Positions 42,791 to 52,155 are shown, counted from the first letter of the stretch. The stretch: DNA of 64,000 nucleotides from Mycolicibacterium novocastrense (GCF_001570485.1 NZ_BCTA01000070.1:32803-96802); one strand, 5' to 3'. The notes: a model not told the origin generated them from the letters alone. A program made the numbers and translations.

Positions 42791-44265
42791 CGCGGTTCGA
42801 ACAGCGCGGCGACGGCGGGGAGGCTCACCTTCAGCGCCGGGTTGCGCGGTAGTTCGTCGACGACCGCGAACGCCACCGGCACGTTGTACACCGGCAGCGA
42901 CCGTCGAACCAGGTCGGCGAGCTCGTCGTCCGACGGCACCGGCAGCCCCGGCGACACTTCGATGGCGGCGACCGGGACCTGGCCGAGGCGTGCGTCGCGC
43001 ACGCCGACCACGCAGGCATCGCGGACGGCCGGATGTGAGATCAGCACGCGCCGAACATTTTCCGGCAGGATCTTGAACCCGCCGCGGTTGATCGCCCCGT
43101 CGGCCCTTCCGTGCAAGGTGACGAAGCCATCGGCGTCGATGGAGGCGATGTCGGTGGTGCGGATCCAGTCCGGTCCGATCGGCGCGACCTTGGCTTCCAG
43201 CAGGCCCGGCTCGCCCACGAGCTCGGCCCCGCTGTCGGGGTCGACGATGCGCAATTCGACGTCGGGCAGGGCCCTGCCGACGCTGTTGCGTTTGGCCGAG
43301 CCGAATTCACGTTGCATCTCGGGAGTCCACGCGCACAGCGAGCCCGCGAATTCCGTTGCGCCGTAAGCCAGCACAATCGGAATGCCGTATTTGGCCTCGA
43401 ACTCGTCGCGGGTCTCGGGATCCAGCGGTCCCGACGCGCTGATCAGGAAGTCCAGCGACGCGAGATCTTCCTTGGCGACGTCGGCGTCGAGCAGCATCCG
43501 GATGACGGCGGGCTGCACACCCGAACGCGTGATGCGGTGCCGCTTCACCAGACCCACGTAGTCCTCCACGCTGAACCGCTCGAGCATCGCGATACGCCTG
43601 CCGTTGTACACCCCGGCGATCAGTTGGCACACCCCGATACCGCCGAACTGCCAATACGCGAGCTCCGGCGGGGCCTCGGCCGGTGCGGCCTCCCCGCTGG
43701 TGACGCTGAAGACGGTACGCTCGAGCACCGCGGTCTTGATCGACTGCCGCTTCGGCGGCCCCGTCGTGCCACTGGTCAAGATCTGCAGTGCCACACCGGG
43801 TTCGGCCTCAGCATGGGTACGTTGGGGATTGCGGCGTTCCAGACCCGGCACTGCGGTCACGGTCGGATGACGCCTCGATATCGACACACCCGCACTACCG
43901 GCGCGGCGTGCGGCGTCGACGACGGGCGCGGTCCAGTCCTCGACGTCGCCCACGATCGCCGACAGCCCGAGCGTTTCGATGTCGCGGCCGATGGACTCCG
44001 GCGACTGGAACGAATAGATCATCGACACCGTGCGCCCCGCGGCGAGGAATCCGATGATCGCCGCAGCGTGCGGCAGGCGGTTCCTGACCACGAGGCCGAC
44101 GGGGACGTCGTCGGCGACACCGGCGTCTCGCAGCGCCTGCGCGATGGCGCGACCGTACGCCGTCACCTCGTCGCCGCTGTACCAGCGTCCCTCGAACTCG
44201 ATACAAGGGTCGTCGCCGTAGCGGGCCAGTCCGGCCGCGAACTCGGCGGTGAAGCTTTCCCGCAC
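42787..44265 (-). CDS. AMP-dependent acyl-CoA synthetase/ligase (short, ANL superfamily)
   Basis: 492 residues. Adenylation motifs are ILTSGTTGPPKRQS (A3/P-loop), VLAYGATEFAGSLCAW, IRTTDIASIDADGFVTLHGR and GFKILPENVRRVL, with the catalytic lysine in LPRNPALKVSLPAV near the C-terminus. It activates a carboxylic acid to an acyl-AMP and then probably to the CoA ester. Proximity to fadB-fadA suggests it feeds beta-oxidation. GTG 44265. Confidence 0.9.
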   Translation of the reverse strand: MRESFTAEFAAGLARYGDDPCIEFEGRWYSGDEVTAYGRAIAQALRDAGVADDVPVGLVVRNRLPHAAAIIGFLAAGRTVSMIYSFQSPESIGRDIETLGLSAIVGDVEDWTAPVVDAARRAGSAGVSISRRHPTVTAVPGLERRNPQRTHAEAEPGVALQILTSGTTGPPKRQSIKTAVLERTVFSVTSGEAAPAEAPPELAYWQFGGIGVCQLIAGVYNGRRIAMLERFSVEDYVGLVKRHRITRSGVQPAVIRMLLDADVAKEDLASLDFLISASGPLDPETRDEFEAKYGIPIVLAYGATEFAGSLCAWTPEMQREFGSAKRNSVGRALPDVELRIVDPDSGAELVGEPGLLEAKVAPIGPDWIRTTDIASIDADGFVTLHGRADGAINRGGFKILPENVRRVLISHPAVRDACVVGVRDARLGQVPVAAIEVSPGLPVPSDDELADLVRRSLPVYNVPVAFAVVDELPRNPALKVSLPAVAALFEPR

Positions 44266-44302
44266 GGCGCCAATCTAGCGAATCATCCGCCCGCCAAAGC
44301 GG

Positions 44303-44361
44303 CGAGCGCTCACCCTTGTACGAATCCTCCGGCGCGGAAACCGTACAAGAGTGAGCGCTCG
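44303..44361. repeat. Inverted repeat hairpin after fadB
   Basis: Arms CGAGCGCTCACCCTTGTACG (44303-44322) and CGTACAAGAGTGAGCGCTCG (44342-44361) are complementary over 20 bases with one mismatch, loop 19. It lies 14 bases beyond the fadB stop codon, so it could end the fadAB transcript. Confidence 0.75.
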
Positions 44362-44375
44362 GCCCGTTTAGTTGG

Positions 44376-46520
44376 TCAGGTCAGCGACGCCGGCGGGTTG
44401 AACCGCTCACCGTACTTGGCCGCAAGCTCCTTGGCGCGGGCCACGAAGGCCTCCTTGCCGACGCCACCCGGGCCCTGGTAGCCGACGATGAACTGCGCCG
44501 AACCACCGGTGTACGGCGGGAAGCCGATACCCATGATCGAGCCGATGTTCGCGTCCGCGGTCGAGGTGAGCACGCCCTCGTCGAGGCACTTTTGGGTCTC
44601 CAGCGCCTCGGCGAACAGCATGCGATCGATCATGTCCTGCAACGGGATCGACGTGCTGCCGGAGTTGAACGTCTCCTTCAGGCCCGGCCACAGGCCGACG
44701 CGCTTGCCGTCGGCGTACTCGTAGAACCCGGCGCCCTTCAGGCGCGACGGACGGCCGATCTCGATCATCTTCTCGACGACCGCCTCGGCCGGGTGCGGCT
44801 CGTAGGTGCCGCCCGTGCTCTCGACGCCCTTGCGGGTCGCAACGGCGATCTTGTGCATCAGCTCGAGGTTGAGCTCGTCGGACAGCTGCAGCGGTGGGGC
44901 CGGGTAGCCGGCCTGAGAGCCGGCCTGCTCGATGCTCGCGGGCGCGATGCCCTCGCCGAGCATCGCCAGCGCCTCGTTGACGAACGTGCCGATGACGCGG
45001 CTGGTGAAGAAGCCGCGGCTGTCGTTCACCACGATCGGGGTCTTGCCGATGGCCAGCGTGTAGTCGAACACCCGGGCCAGCGCCTCGTCAGAGGTCTTCT
45101 CGCCCTTGATGATCTCCACCAGCGGCATCTTGTCGACCGGTGAGAAGAAGTGGATGCCGATGAAGTCCTCCTGGCGCTTCACGCCAGTGGCCAGACCGGT
45201 GATCGGCAGCGTCGAGGTGTTCGACCCCAGCAACGCGTTGGGCTCGACGATGTCCTCGATCTCCTGGAACACCTTGTGCTTGAGGTCCTGGTCCTCGAAC
45301 ACGGCCTCGATCACGAAATCCACGCCCTTGAGGTCCTTCGGGTCCGCCGTCGGCGTGATCCGGGCCAGCAGCGCGTCGGACTTCTCCTGGGTGGTCTTGC
45401 CCCGTTCGAGCGCCTTGGCTTCCAGCTTCTCGGAGTAGCCCTTACCCTTCTGCGCGGCCTCGATGCTGACGTCCTTGAGCACGACGTCGAACCCGGCCTT
45501 GGCCGAGACGTAGGCGATGCCCGCGCCCATCATGCCCGCGCCCAGCACACCGATCTTGTTGATCTTGACGGGCTCGATGCCGTCGGGCCGCGACGCGCCG
45601 CCGTTGATGGCCTGCAGGTCGAAGAAGAACGCCTGGATCATGTTCTTGGCGGTCTGCCCGGTGACCAGCTGGGTGAAGTAGCGGCTTTCGATGCGGCTCG
45701 CGGTGTCGAAGTCGACCTGCGCGCCCTCGACGGCCGCGTCGAGGATCGCCCGCGGCGCCGGCATCGGTGCACCCTTGAGTTGCTTCTTCAGCAGCGCCGG
45801 GAACGACGGCAGGATGCTGGCCAGACCCGGCGAGGTCGGCGTGCCGCCGGGCATCTTGTAGCCCTTTGCATCCCACGGCTGGGTGTGGCTATCCGGATTG
45901 GCCTTGATCCACGCCTTGGCGGCGGGCACCAGCTCGTCGACCGTCGGCAGGACCTCGTCGACCAGGCCGACCTCCTTGGCCTTGCCCGGCTTGAACCGAG
46001 TGCCCTGCGACAGCACCTCCATGAACGCCTTCTGGATGCCGAACATCCGCACGCTGCGCGCGACACCGCCGCCGCCGGGCAGCAGGCCCAGCGTCACCTC
46101 GGGGAAGCCGACGACGGCGCCCTTCACGTCGGCGATGATCCGGTGGTGACAGGCCAGCGCGATCTCCAGGCCGCCGCCGAGCGCGGCCCCGTTGATGGCC
46201 GCCACGACCGGCTTGCCCAGCGTTTCGAGCTTGCGCAGGTCGGCCTTGATCGCCTCCGGGGTGGCGAACGCCTCTGCCGCGTTGTCCGGGCCGAGGTTGA
46301 TCATGCCCTTGAGGTCACCGCCGGCGAAGAAGGTTTTCTTCGCGCTGGTGATGACGACGCCGGTGATCGAATCCTTCTCCGCGACAAGGCGTTCCACCGC
46401 GTTGTGCATCGACTCGGTGTAGTGCTCGTTCATCACGTTGGCCGAGCCGGTCGGATCGTCCAGCGTCAGGGTGACGATGCCGTCGGCATCCTTGTCCCAC
46501 TGAATAGTGTTCTCTGCCAT
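44376..46520 (-). CDS. fadB: Fatty-acid oxidation complex alpha subunit FadB
   Basis: 714-residue bifunctional enoyl-CoA hydratase/3-hydroxyacyl-CoA dehydrogenase. The N-terminal crotonase domain (NGAALGGGLEIALACHHR oxyanion hole; GFPEVTLGLLPGGGG) is joined to a Rossmann domain (IGVLGAGMMGAGIAYVSAKA) and HCDH C-terminal domains (GIHFFSPVDKMPLVEII; SRGFFTSRVIGTFVNEALAM). It forms the trifunctional beta-oxidation complex with FadA, encoded 9 bases upstream. Corresponds to Rv0860. Confidence 0.97.
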   Translation of the reverse strand: MAENTIQWDKDADGIVTLTLDDPTGSANVMNEHYTESMHNAVERLVAEKDSITGVVITSAKKTFFAGGDLKGMINLGPDNAAEAFATPEAIKADLRKLETLGKPVVAAINGAALGGGLEIALACHHRIIADVKGAVVGFPEVTLGLLPGGGGVARSVRMFGIQKAFMEVLSQGTRFKPGKAKEVGLVDEVLPTVDELVPAAKAWIKANPDSHTQPWDAKGYKMPGGTPTSPGLASILPSFPALLKKQLKGAPMPAPRAILDAAVEGAQVDFDTASRIESRYFTQLVTGQTAKNMIQAFFFDLQAINGGASRPDGIEPVKINKIGVLGAGMMGAGIAYVSAKAGFDVVLKDVSIEAAQKGKGYSEKLEAKALERGKTTQEKSDALLARITPTADPKDLKGVDFVIEAVFEDQDLKHKVFQEIEDIVEPNALLGSNTSTLPITGLATGVKRQEDFIGIHFFSPVDKMPLVEIIKGEKTSDEALARVFDYTLAIGKTPIVVNDSRGFFTSRVIGTFVNEALAMLGEGIAPASIEQAGSQAGYPAPPLQLSDELNLELMHKIAVATRKGVESTGGTYEPHPAEAVVEKMIEIGRPSRLKGAGFYEYADGKRVGLWPGLKETFNSGSTSIPLQDMIDRMLFAEALETQKCLDEGVLTSTADANIGSIMGIGFPPYTGGSAQFIVGYQGPGGVGKEAFVARAKELAAKYGERFNPPASLT

Positions 46521-46529
46521 GGGTTGTCC

Positions 46530-47741
46530 TTACACTCGCTCGATGATGGTGGCCACGCCCATGCCGCCGCCGATACACAGCGTGATCAGCGCACGCCGTG
46601 CATTGCGACGCTCGAGCTCGTCGACCATGGTTCCGGTGATCATGGCGCCGGTGGCGCCCAGCGGGTGGCCCATCGCGATGGCGCCACCGTTGACGTTGAG
46701 CTTCTCGTCGGGGATGTTCAGATCCTTCTGGAACTTCAGCACCACCGAGGCGAACGCCTCGTTCAGCTCGAACAGGTCGATGTCGTCGACCGTGAGGCCG
46801 GCGCGGTCGAGCACCTTGCGGGTGGCCGGCGTCGGGCCCGTGAGCATGATGACCGGATCGGCGCCGCTGGTGGCGGTGGCCACGATGCGTGCCCGCGGGG
46901 TCAGGCCCTGCGAGGTGCCCGCGCTTTCACTGCCGACGAGCACCAGCGCGGCGCCGTCGACGATGCCCGAGCTGTTGCCGCCGGTGTGGACGTGGCTGAT
47001 CTTCTCGACGAAGTGATACTTCTGCAGCGCCACGTCGTCGAACCCGCCCATCGCGCCGACGCCGTCGAACGCGGTCTTGAGCTGGCCGAGGCCCTCCAGC
47101 GTGGTGTCGGGGCGCATGTGCTCGTCGTGGTCGAGAATGACCAGTCCGTTCTGGTCCTTCACCGGCACGACCGACTTGGCGAAGTAACCACCGGACCACG
47201 CCGCGGCGGCCTTCTCCTGGCTGCGCAACGCGTAGCGGTCGACGTCCTCGCGCGAGAAGCCCTCGATCGTGGCGATCAGGTCGGCGCCGATGCCCTGCGG
47301 GACGAAGCCGATGCGGTAGTTGGTCTCGGGGTCGGACGCCCACGCGCCGCCGTCGGAGCCCATCGGGACGCGGCTCATCGACTCGACACCGCCCGCGAGC
47401 ACCAGGTCGTCCCAGCCGGAGCGCACCTTCTGGGCTGCGGTGTTGACGGCTTCAAGACCCGAGGCGCAGAACCGGTTGAGCTGGAACCCGCCGGTGGTCT
47501 CGGGCAGGTTGGCCACCAGCGCTGCGGTGCGGGCGATATCGCCGCCCTGGTCACCGACGGGCGATACGCACCCGAGGATGACGTCGCTGATCAGCGTCTC
47601 GTCGAGGTCGGGGTAGCGGCTGCGGATCTCGTCGATCAGGCCGACGACCAGGTTGACGGGCTTGACCTCGTTGAGCGCGCCGTTCTTGTTCTTGCCGCGG
47701 GGCGTACGAATCGCCTCGTAGATGAAGGCTTCTTCAGACAT
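46530..47741 (-). CDS. fadA: Acetyl-CoA acyltransferase FadA
   Basis: 403-residue thiolase. The nucleophile Cys92 is in NRFCASGLEAVNTAAQ. The second active-site regions are GGAIAMGHPLGATGA (His) and ITLCIGGGMGVA (Cys). It performs the last step of beta-oxidation, releasing acetyl-CoA from 3-ketoacyl-CoA. It is first gene of fadA-fadB. Its start is about 200 bases from the divergent dapC, with a family A repeat between them. Confidence 0.97.
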   Translation of the reverse strand: MSEEAFIYEAIRTPRGKNKNGALNEVKPVNLVVGLIDEIRSRYPDLDETLISDVILGCVSPVGDQGGDIARTAALVANLPETTGGFQLNRFCASGLEAVNTAAQKVRSGWDDLVLAGGVESMSRVPMGSDGGAWASDPETNYRIGFVPQGIGADLIATIEGFSREDVDRYALRSQEKAAAAWSGGYFAKSVVPVKDQNGLVILDHDEHMRPDTTLEGLGQLKTAFDGVGAMGGFDDVALQKYHFVEKISHVHTGGNSSGIVDGAALVLVGSESAGTSQGLTPRARIVATATSGADPVIMLTGPTPATRKVLDRAGLTVDDIDLFELNEAFASVVLKFQKDLNIPDEKLNVNGGAIAMGHPLGATGAMITGTMVDELERRNARRALITLCIGGGMGVATIIERV

Positions 47742-47854
47742 GAAGATATTTCCTGTTCAGATTGGGTTGCGGGATGCCTGTCCATCCGGACGGTAGTCCT
47801 CTGCCCCGCAGCCTAACAGCCTCGGCCAACCTGTTGGTTGGGCAGCCTCGTCCC

Positions 47855-47919
47855 GCCGAACGTCGGTTACCGACACACGAATCGTCGCGAATTGCGTGCC
47901 GGTAACCCACGTTCGCCGC
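47855..47919. repeat. Intergenic inverted repeat, family A copy 3
   Basis: Arms GCCGAACGTCGGTTACCGAC... and ...GGTAACCCACGTTCGCCGC around a loop of about 15 bases. It lies between the divergent fadA and dapC starts, so here it cannot be a terminator of a flanking gene. Same consensus as copies at 13003, 29982 and 49112. Confidence 0.7.
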
Positions 47920-47938
47920 AGCACTACGCTCGACAACT

Positions 47939-49111
47939 GTGACAGTCAGAGGGCTGCGGCCGTATGCGGTGACGATCTTCGCCGAGATGTCGGCGCTGGC
48001 CGCCCGCGTCGGCGCGGTCAACCTCGGCCAGGGCTTTCCCGACGAGGACGGTCCGCCCGAGATGCTCAAGATCGCCCAGAGCGCGATCGCCGACGGCGCC
48101 AACCAGTACCCGCCCGGCCTGGGTATCGCTCCGCTGCGGGAGGCCATCGCCGCCCAGCGCAAGCGCGCGTACGGAACCGAATACGACCCGGACATCGAAG
48201 TGCTGGTGACCGTCGGCGCCACCGAAGCGATCGCGGCGTCGGTCATCGGGCTTGTCGAACCCGGCTCGGAGGTGCTGCTGATCGAGCCGTTCTACGACTC
48301 CTACTCCCCCGTCATCGCCATGGCGGGCTGCCGACGCCGCGCCGTCCCGATGATTCAGGACGGGCACGGCTTTCGCATCGATGTCGACGGCCTGCGAAAG
48401 GCCCTTACCCCCAACACCAAAGCGCTGATCGTCAACACCCCGCACAACCCCACCGGGATGGTGGCCGGCGACGACGAACTGCGCGCGCTTGCCGAACTGG
48501 CCGTCGAGGCCGACCTGCTCGTGATCACCGACGAGGTCTACGAGCACCTGGTCTTTGACGGCCGCCGTCACATTCCGTTGGCAAACTACCCCGGCATGGC
48601 CGAGCGCACGGTCACGATCTCGAGCGCGGCCAAGATGTTCAACGTCACCGGCTGGAAGATCGGGTGGGCATGTGGCCCAGCCGATCTCATCGCGGGTGTG
48701 CGCGCGGCCAAGCAGTACTTGTCCTACGTCGGCGGTGCACCGTTTCAGCCGGCGGTGGCGCACGCGCTCGACAACGAGGATGCGTGGGTCGCCTCGCTGC
48801 GGGAGTCGTTGCAGCGCAAGCGGAACCGATTGGGTGAGGCGCTGGCCGACGTCGGCTTCGAGGTGCACGACAGCTTCGGCACCTACTTCCTGTGCGCCGA
48901 TGCGCGTCCGCTCGGCTTCAGCGACAGCGCCGCATTCTGCGCCGAGCTACCGCATCGCGCGGGTGTGGCGGCGATTCCGATGTCGGCGTTCTGCGATCCG
49001 GGCGCCGAACACGCCGGTGCATGGAACCACCTGGTGCGCTTCGCCTTCTGCAAACGCGACGACACTCTCGACGAGGCGATCCGTCGGCTTCAGGTACTGC
49101 GCCGCCCCTAA
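47939..49111 (+). CDS. dapC: N-succinyldiaminopimelate aminotransferase DapC
   Basis: 390-residue class I PLP aminotransferase (Rv0858c-like). Marks are VNLGQGFPDEDGPPEML, TVGATEAIAASVIGL, ALIVNTPHNPTGMV, ITDEVYEHLVFDG and the PLP lysine in TISSAAKMFNVTGWKIGW. It acts in lysine/diaminopimelate synthesis for peptidoglycan. GTG 47939. Assignment of the exact substrate rests on locus conservation. It is flanked on both sides by family A repeats. Confidence 0.92.
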   Translation: MTVRGLRPYAVTIFAEMSALAARVGAVNLGQGFPDEDGPPEMLKIAQSAIADGANQYPPGLGIAPLREAIAAQRKRAYGTEYDPDIEVLVTVGATEAIAASVIGLVEPGSEVLLIEPFYDSYSPVIAMAGCRRRAVPMIQDGHGFRIDVDGLRKALTPNTKALIVNTPHNPTGMVAGDDELRALAELAVEADLLVITDEVYEHLVFDGRRHIPLANYPGMAERTVTISSAAKMFNVTGWKIGWACGPADLIAGVRAAKQYLSYVGGAPFQPAVAHALDNEDAWVASLRESLQRKRNRLGEALADVGFEVHDSFGTYFLCADARPLGFSDSAAFCAELPHRAGVAAIPMSAFCDPGAEHAGAWNHLVRFAFCKRDDTLDEAIRRLQVLRRP

Positions 49112-49173
49112 CGGCGAATGTCGGGTTGTGTCACGCGGTGAGCCAAGAAACGTGACATAACCCGACACTGGGC
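49112..49173. repeat. Intergenic inverted repeat, family A copy 4
   Basis: Arms CGGCGAATGTCGGGTTGTGT... and CGTGACATAACCCGACACTG.. around a 15-base loop. It fills the entire gap between the convergent dapC stop (49111) and SRPBCC stop (49174), so it is well placed to act as a bidirectional terminator. Confidence 0.75.
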
Positions 49174-49614
49174 TCACGTGGCGGGGGCCATGACGCGGCG
49201 TCGCAGATTCTCGGTCGCGACGTCGAGCACCATCTTCTTGGCGCGGCGAAGAAGGAACTCCGGGATCGGCGCGGCCAGGTCGATGATGATGTCGAAGCGG
49301 ACGCGGGTGCGGTCCTCGCCGATCGGGGTGAGGTTGTACTCGCCGTGCTGCCCGCGTTGCTGCATCGTCGCCTTGGCGTCCCAGACCACCCAATCGTCAC
49401 CCCAGTGGTATTCGAGGAACTCTTTGTCGGTGACGCCCATGATCTTGAACGTCGCCTTGACGTGATGCGGGCGGCCGTCGGGATGGCGGTCGAGCACCTC
49501 GGCGTGCTTGTGCACGGGCGACCACGTGGGCACGGCGTCGATATCGGCGAGTGCGTCCATGATCGCGTCCTTGGGCGCCTCGAAGACCACTTCCCTCGAT
49601 GCCTGCACAGCCAT
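49174..49614 (-). CDS. SRPBCC-family protein (paralogue 1)
   Basis: 146 residues of START-like fold: SREVVFEAPKDAIMDALADI, VPTWSPVHKHAEVLDRHPDG, HVKATFKIMGVTDKEFLEYH, and FDIIIDLAAPIPEFLLRRAK. It is one of three related proteins around the CoA transferase (others at 50757 and 51239), matching the M. tuberculosis Rv0854/0856/0857 group. Ligand unknown; a hydrophobic lipid or acyl ligand is plausible. Confidence 0.87.
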   Translation of the reverse strand: MAVQASREVVFEAPKDAIMDALADIDAVPTWSPVHKHAEVLDRHPDGRPHHVKATFKIMGVTDKEFLEYHWGDDWVVWDAKATMQQRGQHGEYNLTPIGEDRTRVRFDIIIDLAAPIPEFLLRRAKKMVLDVATENLRRRVMAPAT

Positions 49615-49672
49615 GCGGCAAATCGTAGCTAACTCTCCTGCCTAGCGCATAGCCTTTTCCAGCAAATTAGCA

Positions 49673-50746
49673 TTACCAGTCAATATCAATTAGGGCAGTC
49701 GCGGCCTGCGGAGGCGCCCCGACGGGACCGGCGGGGGTTCGGGAAAACCGGGGCGCCGGGGCGGCTTGGTCGACCCCGTTGGCCTGCACCAACGTTGACC
49801 GCGCACGCAAGTGGTCGCTGCGCGACGCCTCGCTCCAGGTGAGTACCGGTGTGACGCACGCGTCGGTGCCCGAAAAGATCTCGGCCCATTCGTCGCGGGT
49901 CCTGCGCGCAAAGCGCTCGGCGAACAGCCTGCGCAATTCTGGAAACGCCGCCCTGTCCATCTGCGCAGGGAGCTCATCGGCGCTGAGCCCGAGACCGGCC
50001 AACAGTTGCGCGTAGAACTGCGGTTCGATAGCGCCGACCGCCATGTGTTTGCCGTCGGCGGTCTCGTAGGTGCGGTAGAACGGGGCGCTGCCGTCGAGCA
50101 GGAACGATTCGCGCTCGTCGCGCAGCGCACCGGTGGACTTCATCGTCCACGCAACCTGCGTCAGCACGGCCACCCCGTCGACCATCGCCGCGTCGACCAC
50201 CTGACCGCGGCCGGAGTGCTCCCGTTCGTACAGCGCAGCCACGATGCCCAGCAGCACGAGCATCGAGCCGCCGCCGAAGTCGGCGACCAGGTTCAGCGGT
50301 ACGACCGGCGGCCTGTCGCGGTATCCGATCGCCGACAGCGCACCGGTCTGCGACAGGTAGTTGATGTCGTGACCCGCGGTCTGCGCCAACGGACCGTGCT
50401 GGCCCCAGCCGGTGATCCTGGCGAAGATCAGCCGGGGGTTCACCGCCGCGCAGTCGTCGGGACCGATGCCGAGCCGTTCACAGGTCCCGGGGCGGAACGC
50501 GTCGATGAGCACGTCGGCCTTGGCGACGAGCGTCCGCAGCGCGGCCGGGTCCTTCTTCACATCCAAGTCGACAACGCGCTTGCCGCGGTGCAGCAGGTCG
50601 ACGTTCTCCGCCGGCATCTGCAGGCCTCCGGGTCGACGCACGCGCACCACGTCGGCGCCGAGATCGGCCAACACCATTCCGGCGTGGGGCCCGGGGCCGA
50701 TGCCGCCCAGTTCGATGACTTTCACACCTGCCAGGGGTCCGCCCAT
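49673..50746 (-). CDS. far: Family III CoA transferase (CaiB/BaiF; fatty-acid/AMACR-like, Rv0855 far)
   Basis: 357 residues. Signatures are the N-terminal GPLAGVKVIELGGIGPGPHA, DVVRVRRPGG, ADVLIDAFRPGTCERLGIGP, RITGWGQHGPLAQTAGHDIN and GQVVDAAMVDGVAVLTQ. Alpha-methylacyl-CoA racemases of mycobacteria share this fold, and a racemase role on branched acyl-CoA is the most likely. It sits within three SRPBCC paralogues, all minus strand, probably one transcription unit. Confidence 0.88.
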   Translation of the reverse strand: MGGPLAGVKVIELGGIGPGPHAGMVLADLGADVVRVRRPGGLQMPAENVDLLHRGKRVVDLDVKKDPAALRTLVAKADVLIDAFRPGTCERLGIGPDDCAAVNPRLIFARITGWGQHGPLAQTAGHDINYLSQTGALSAIGYRDRPPVVPLNLVADFGGGSMLVLLGIVAALYEREHSGRGQVVDAAMVDGVAVLTQVAWTMKSTGALRDERESFLLDGSAPFYRTYETADGKHMAVGAIEPQFYAQLLAGLGLSADELPAQMDRAAFPELRRLFAERFARRTRDEWAEIFSGTDACVTPVLTWSEASRSDHLRARSTLVQANGVDQAAPAPRFSRTPAGPVGAPPQAATALIDIDW

Positions 50747-50756
50747 AGGCCGCAGA

Positions 50757-51200
50757 CTATTGACTCTGCTTGACCTGGCGTACCCGTTTGCGCAGACCGT
50801 CGGTCGCCGTCTCCATCAGACCCTTCGCGCCCTTCTTGATGACGAAGCCGGGCAACGGCACCAGCGGGTCGACCATGAGCTCGAAATGCACCTTCGTTTT
50901 GTCGCCGTCAGGGGTGAGCGTGTACCGACCGCGCTGTGCGCGTTGTTGTTTCGAGCTCTCCAGGGTCCAGCCGACCCCGTCGTCGTAAACGGTGTAGTTG
51001 AGAACCTGCTCGTCGGAGATCCCGACGATCTTGACGACCTGACGTGACTTGCTGGGCCGCCCCTCGTCGTCGCGTTCGAGGACCTCGACCTTCTGATGCG
51101 CCGAGGACCACTCGGTCAGCGACTCGAGGTCGGTCAGGACGTCGAGGATTTCCTGGGGCGTCGCCTCGATGACGACCTCGCGAGATTCGGTGACAGCCAT
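50757..51200 (-). CDS. SRPBCC-family protein (paralogue 2)
   Basis: 147 residues with the same plan as its neighbours: SREVVIEATPQEILDVLTDL, LTEWSSAHQKVEVLERDDEG, YTLTPDGDKTKVHFELMVDP, and the basic C-terminal ATDGLRKRVRQVK. It ends 10 bases before the CoA transferase start, so the two are co-transcribed. Confidence 0.88.
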   Translation of the reverse strand: MAVTESREVVIEATPQEILDVLTDLESLTEWSSAHQKVEVLERDDEGRPSKSRQVVKIVGISDEQVLNYTVYDDGVGWTLESSKQQRAQRGRYTLTPDGDKTKVHFELMVDPLVPLPGFVIKKGAKGLMETATDGLRKRVRQVKQSQ

Positions 51201-51238
51201 GCCGGTTTCATTGCCAACCCGGCGCGCGTCGAAACCGC

Positions 51239-51679
51239 TCAGCTCCGCTTGAGCTTGAGGACCTGTTTGCGAAGACCGTCGGTGGCGGCCTCCAGCCCGC
51301 CCTTCATGGCGCGCTTCAACACGAAGCCCGGAATCGGTACAGCCGGGTCGACGGTGATCTCGAAGCGGACCTTCGTCTTGTCGCCGTCGGGTGTCAGGGT
51401 GTACGACGCGCTCTGCGTCTTGAGCTGGCTGGATTCGATCAGCGTCCAGCCGGCCGTGTTCTCAGCCCAGGTGTACTGCACGACCTGTTCGTCGGAGATG
51501 CCCATGGTCTTCAACTTCAGCCGTACGCGGCCGGGCCGTCCGTCGGCGTCCCTGTCGAGCACCTCGGCGCCCTGGTGCTGGGGGGACCAGTCCGGTGCGG
51601 ACTCGACGTCGGCGATGACGTCGAGGATCTCGGCCGGGCTCGCGTCGATCACGACCTCGCGGGAATCGCTGGTAGCCAT
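51239..51679 (-). CDS. SRPBCC-family protein (paralogue 3)
   Basis: 146 residues, clearly a recent duplicate of the neighbour at 50757: SREVVIDASPAEILDVIADV, YTLTPDGDKTKVRFEITVDP, and AATDGLRKQVLKLKRS align almost without gaps. Probably first gene of the minus-strand cluster; divergent from the SnoaL-like gene with 32 bases between starts. Confidence 0.88.
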   Translation of the reverse strand: MATSDSREVVIDASPAEILDVIADVESAPDWSPQHQGAEVLDRDADGRPGRVRLKLKTMGISDEQVVQYTWAENTAGWTLIESSQLKTQSASYTLTPDGDKTKVRFEITVDPAVPIPGFVLKRAMKGGLEAATDGLRKQVLKLKRS

Positions 51680-51711
51680 GTCGCGACCCTAGCCCCGTTA
51701 CGGTTGACCGC

Positions 51712-52155
51712 ATGGAACTTTGGGAGCTTTGCGCACGGGAACGCATCAGGGACACCCTCGCCCGGTACAACTGGTCGGGCGACGCGCTGCGGCTGCCCGA
51801 ACTCGCCGCCGCCTTCTGCGAGGACGGCGTGCTCGAGGTGCGCGGCACCGAACCCGCTCGGGGCCGTGCGGCGATCGTGGACTATCTGGGCGGTGCCGTC
51901 GCGGCGCCGAACGCGGCCGCGTCCGAGTCGGATGTCAAGCGCATCGTGCGCCACAACGTGACGAACATCCGGTTCACCGATGTGACGCCGGATGAGGCGC
52001 GGGTCTCCTGTTATTTCACGGTGTTCACCGAGATCGGCCTTGACCACTACGGCCGCTACCGCGACGTGTTCGCACCGGTAGGCGACGACTGGCTGATCCG
52101 CCACCGGTTCGTGTCCACCGACTGGAGCGCGCCGAATTCGACGATGGCCCGTTAA
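51712..52155 (+). CDS. SnoaL/NTF2-like protein
   Basis: 147 residues. The cone-shaped NTF2 fold is indicated by the N-terminal helix LCARERIRDTLARYNWSGDA, the FCEDGVLEVRG strand and the terminal FAPVGDDWLIRHRFVSTDW sheet. Relatives are small-ring cyclases, dehydratases or nonenzymatic ligand binders. Function unknown. Confidence 0.83.
   Translation: MELWELCARERIRDTLARYNWSGDALRLPELAAAFCEDGVLEVRGTEPARGRAAIVDYLGGAVAAPNAAASESDVKRIVRHNVTNIRFTDVTPDEARVSCYFTVFTEIGLDHYGRYRDVFAPVGDDWLIRHRFVSTDWSAPNSTMAR

Noticed and set aside
45150..47816. 888-codon frame on the plus strand
   Set aside because: Antisense to fadB and fadA, which have complete domains. The frame is open only because of high GC and reads as His/Asp/Arg-rich nonsense.
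47734..48246. 170-codon minus-strand frame over the start of dapC
   Set aside because: It overlaps dapC and the repeat at 47855 and shows no ribosome site or domain.
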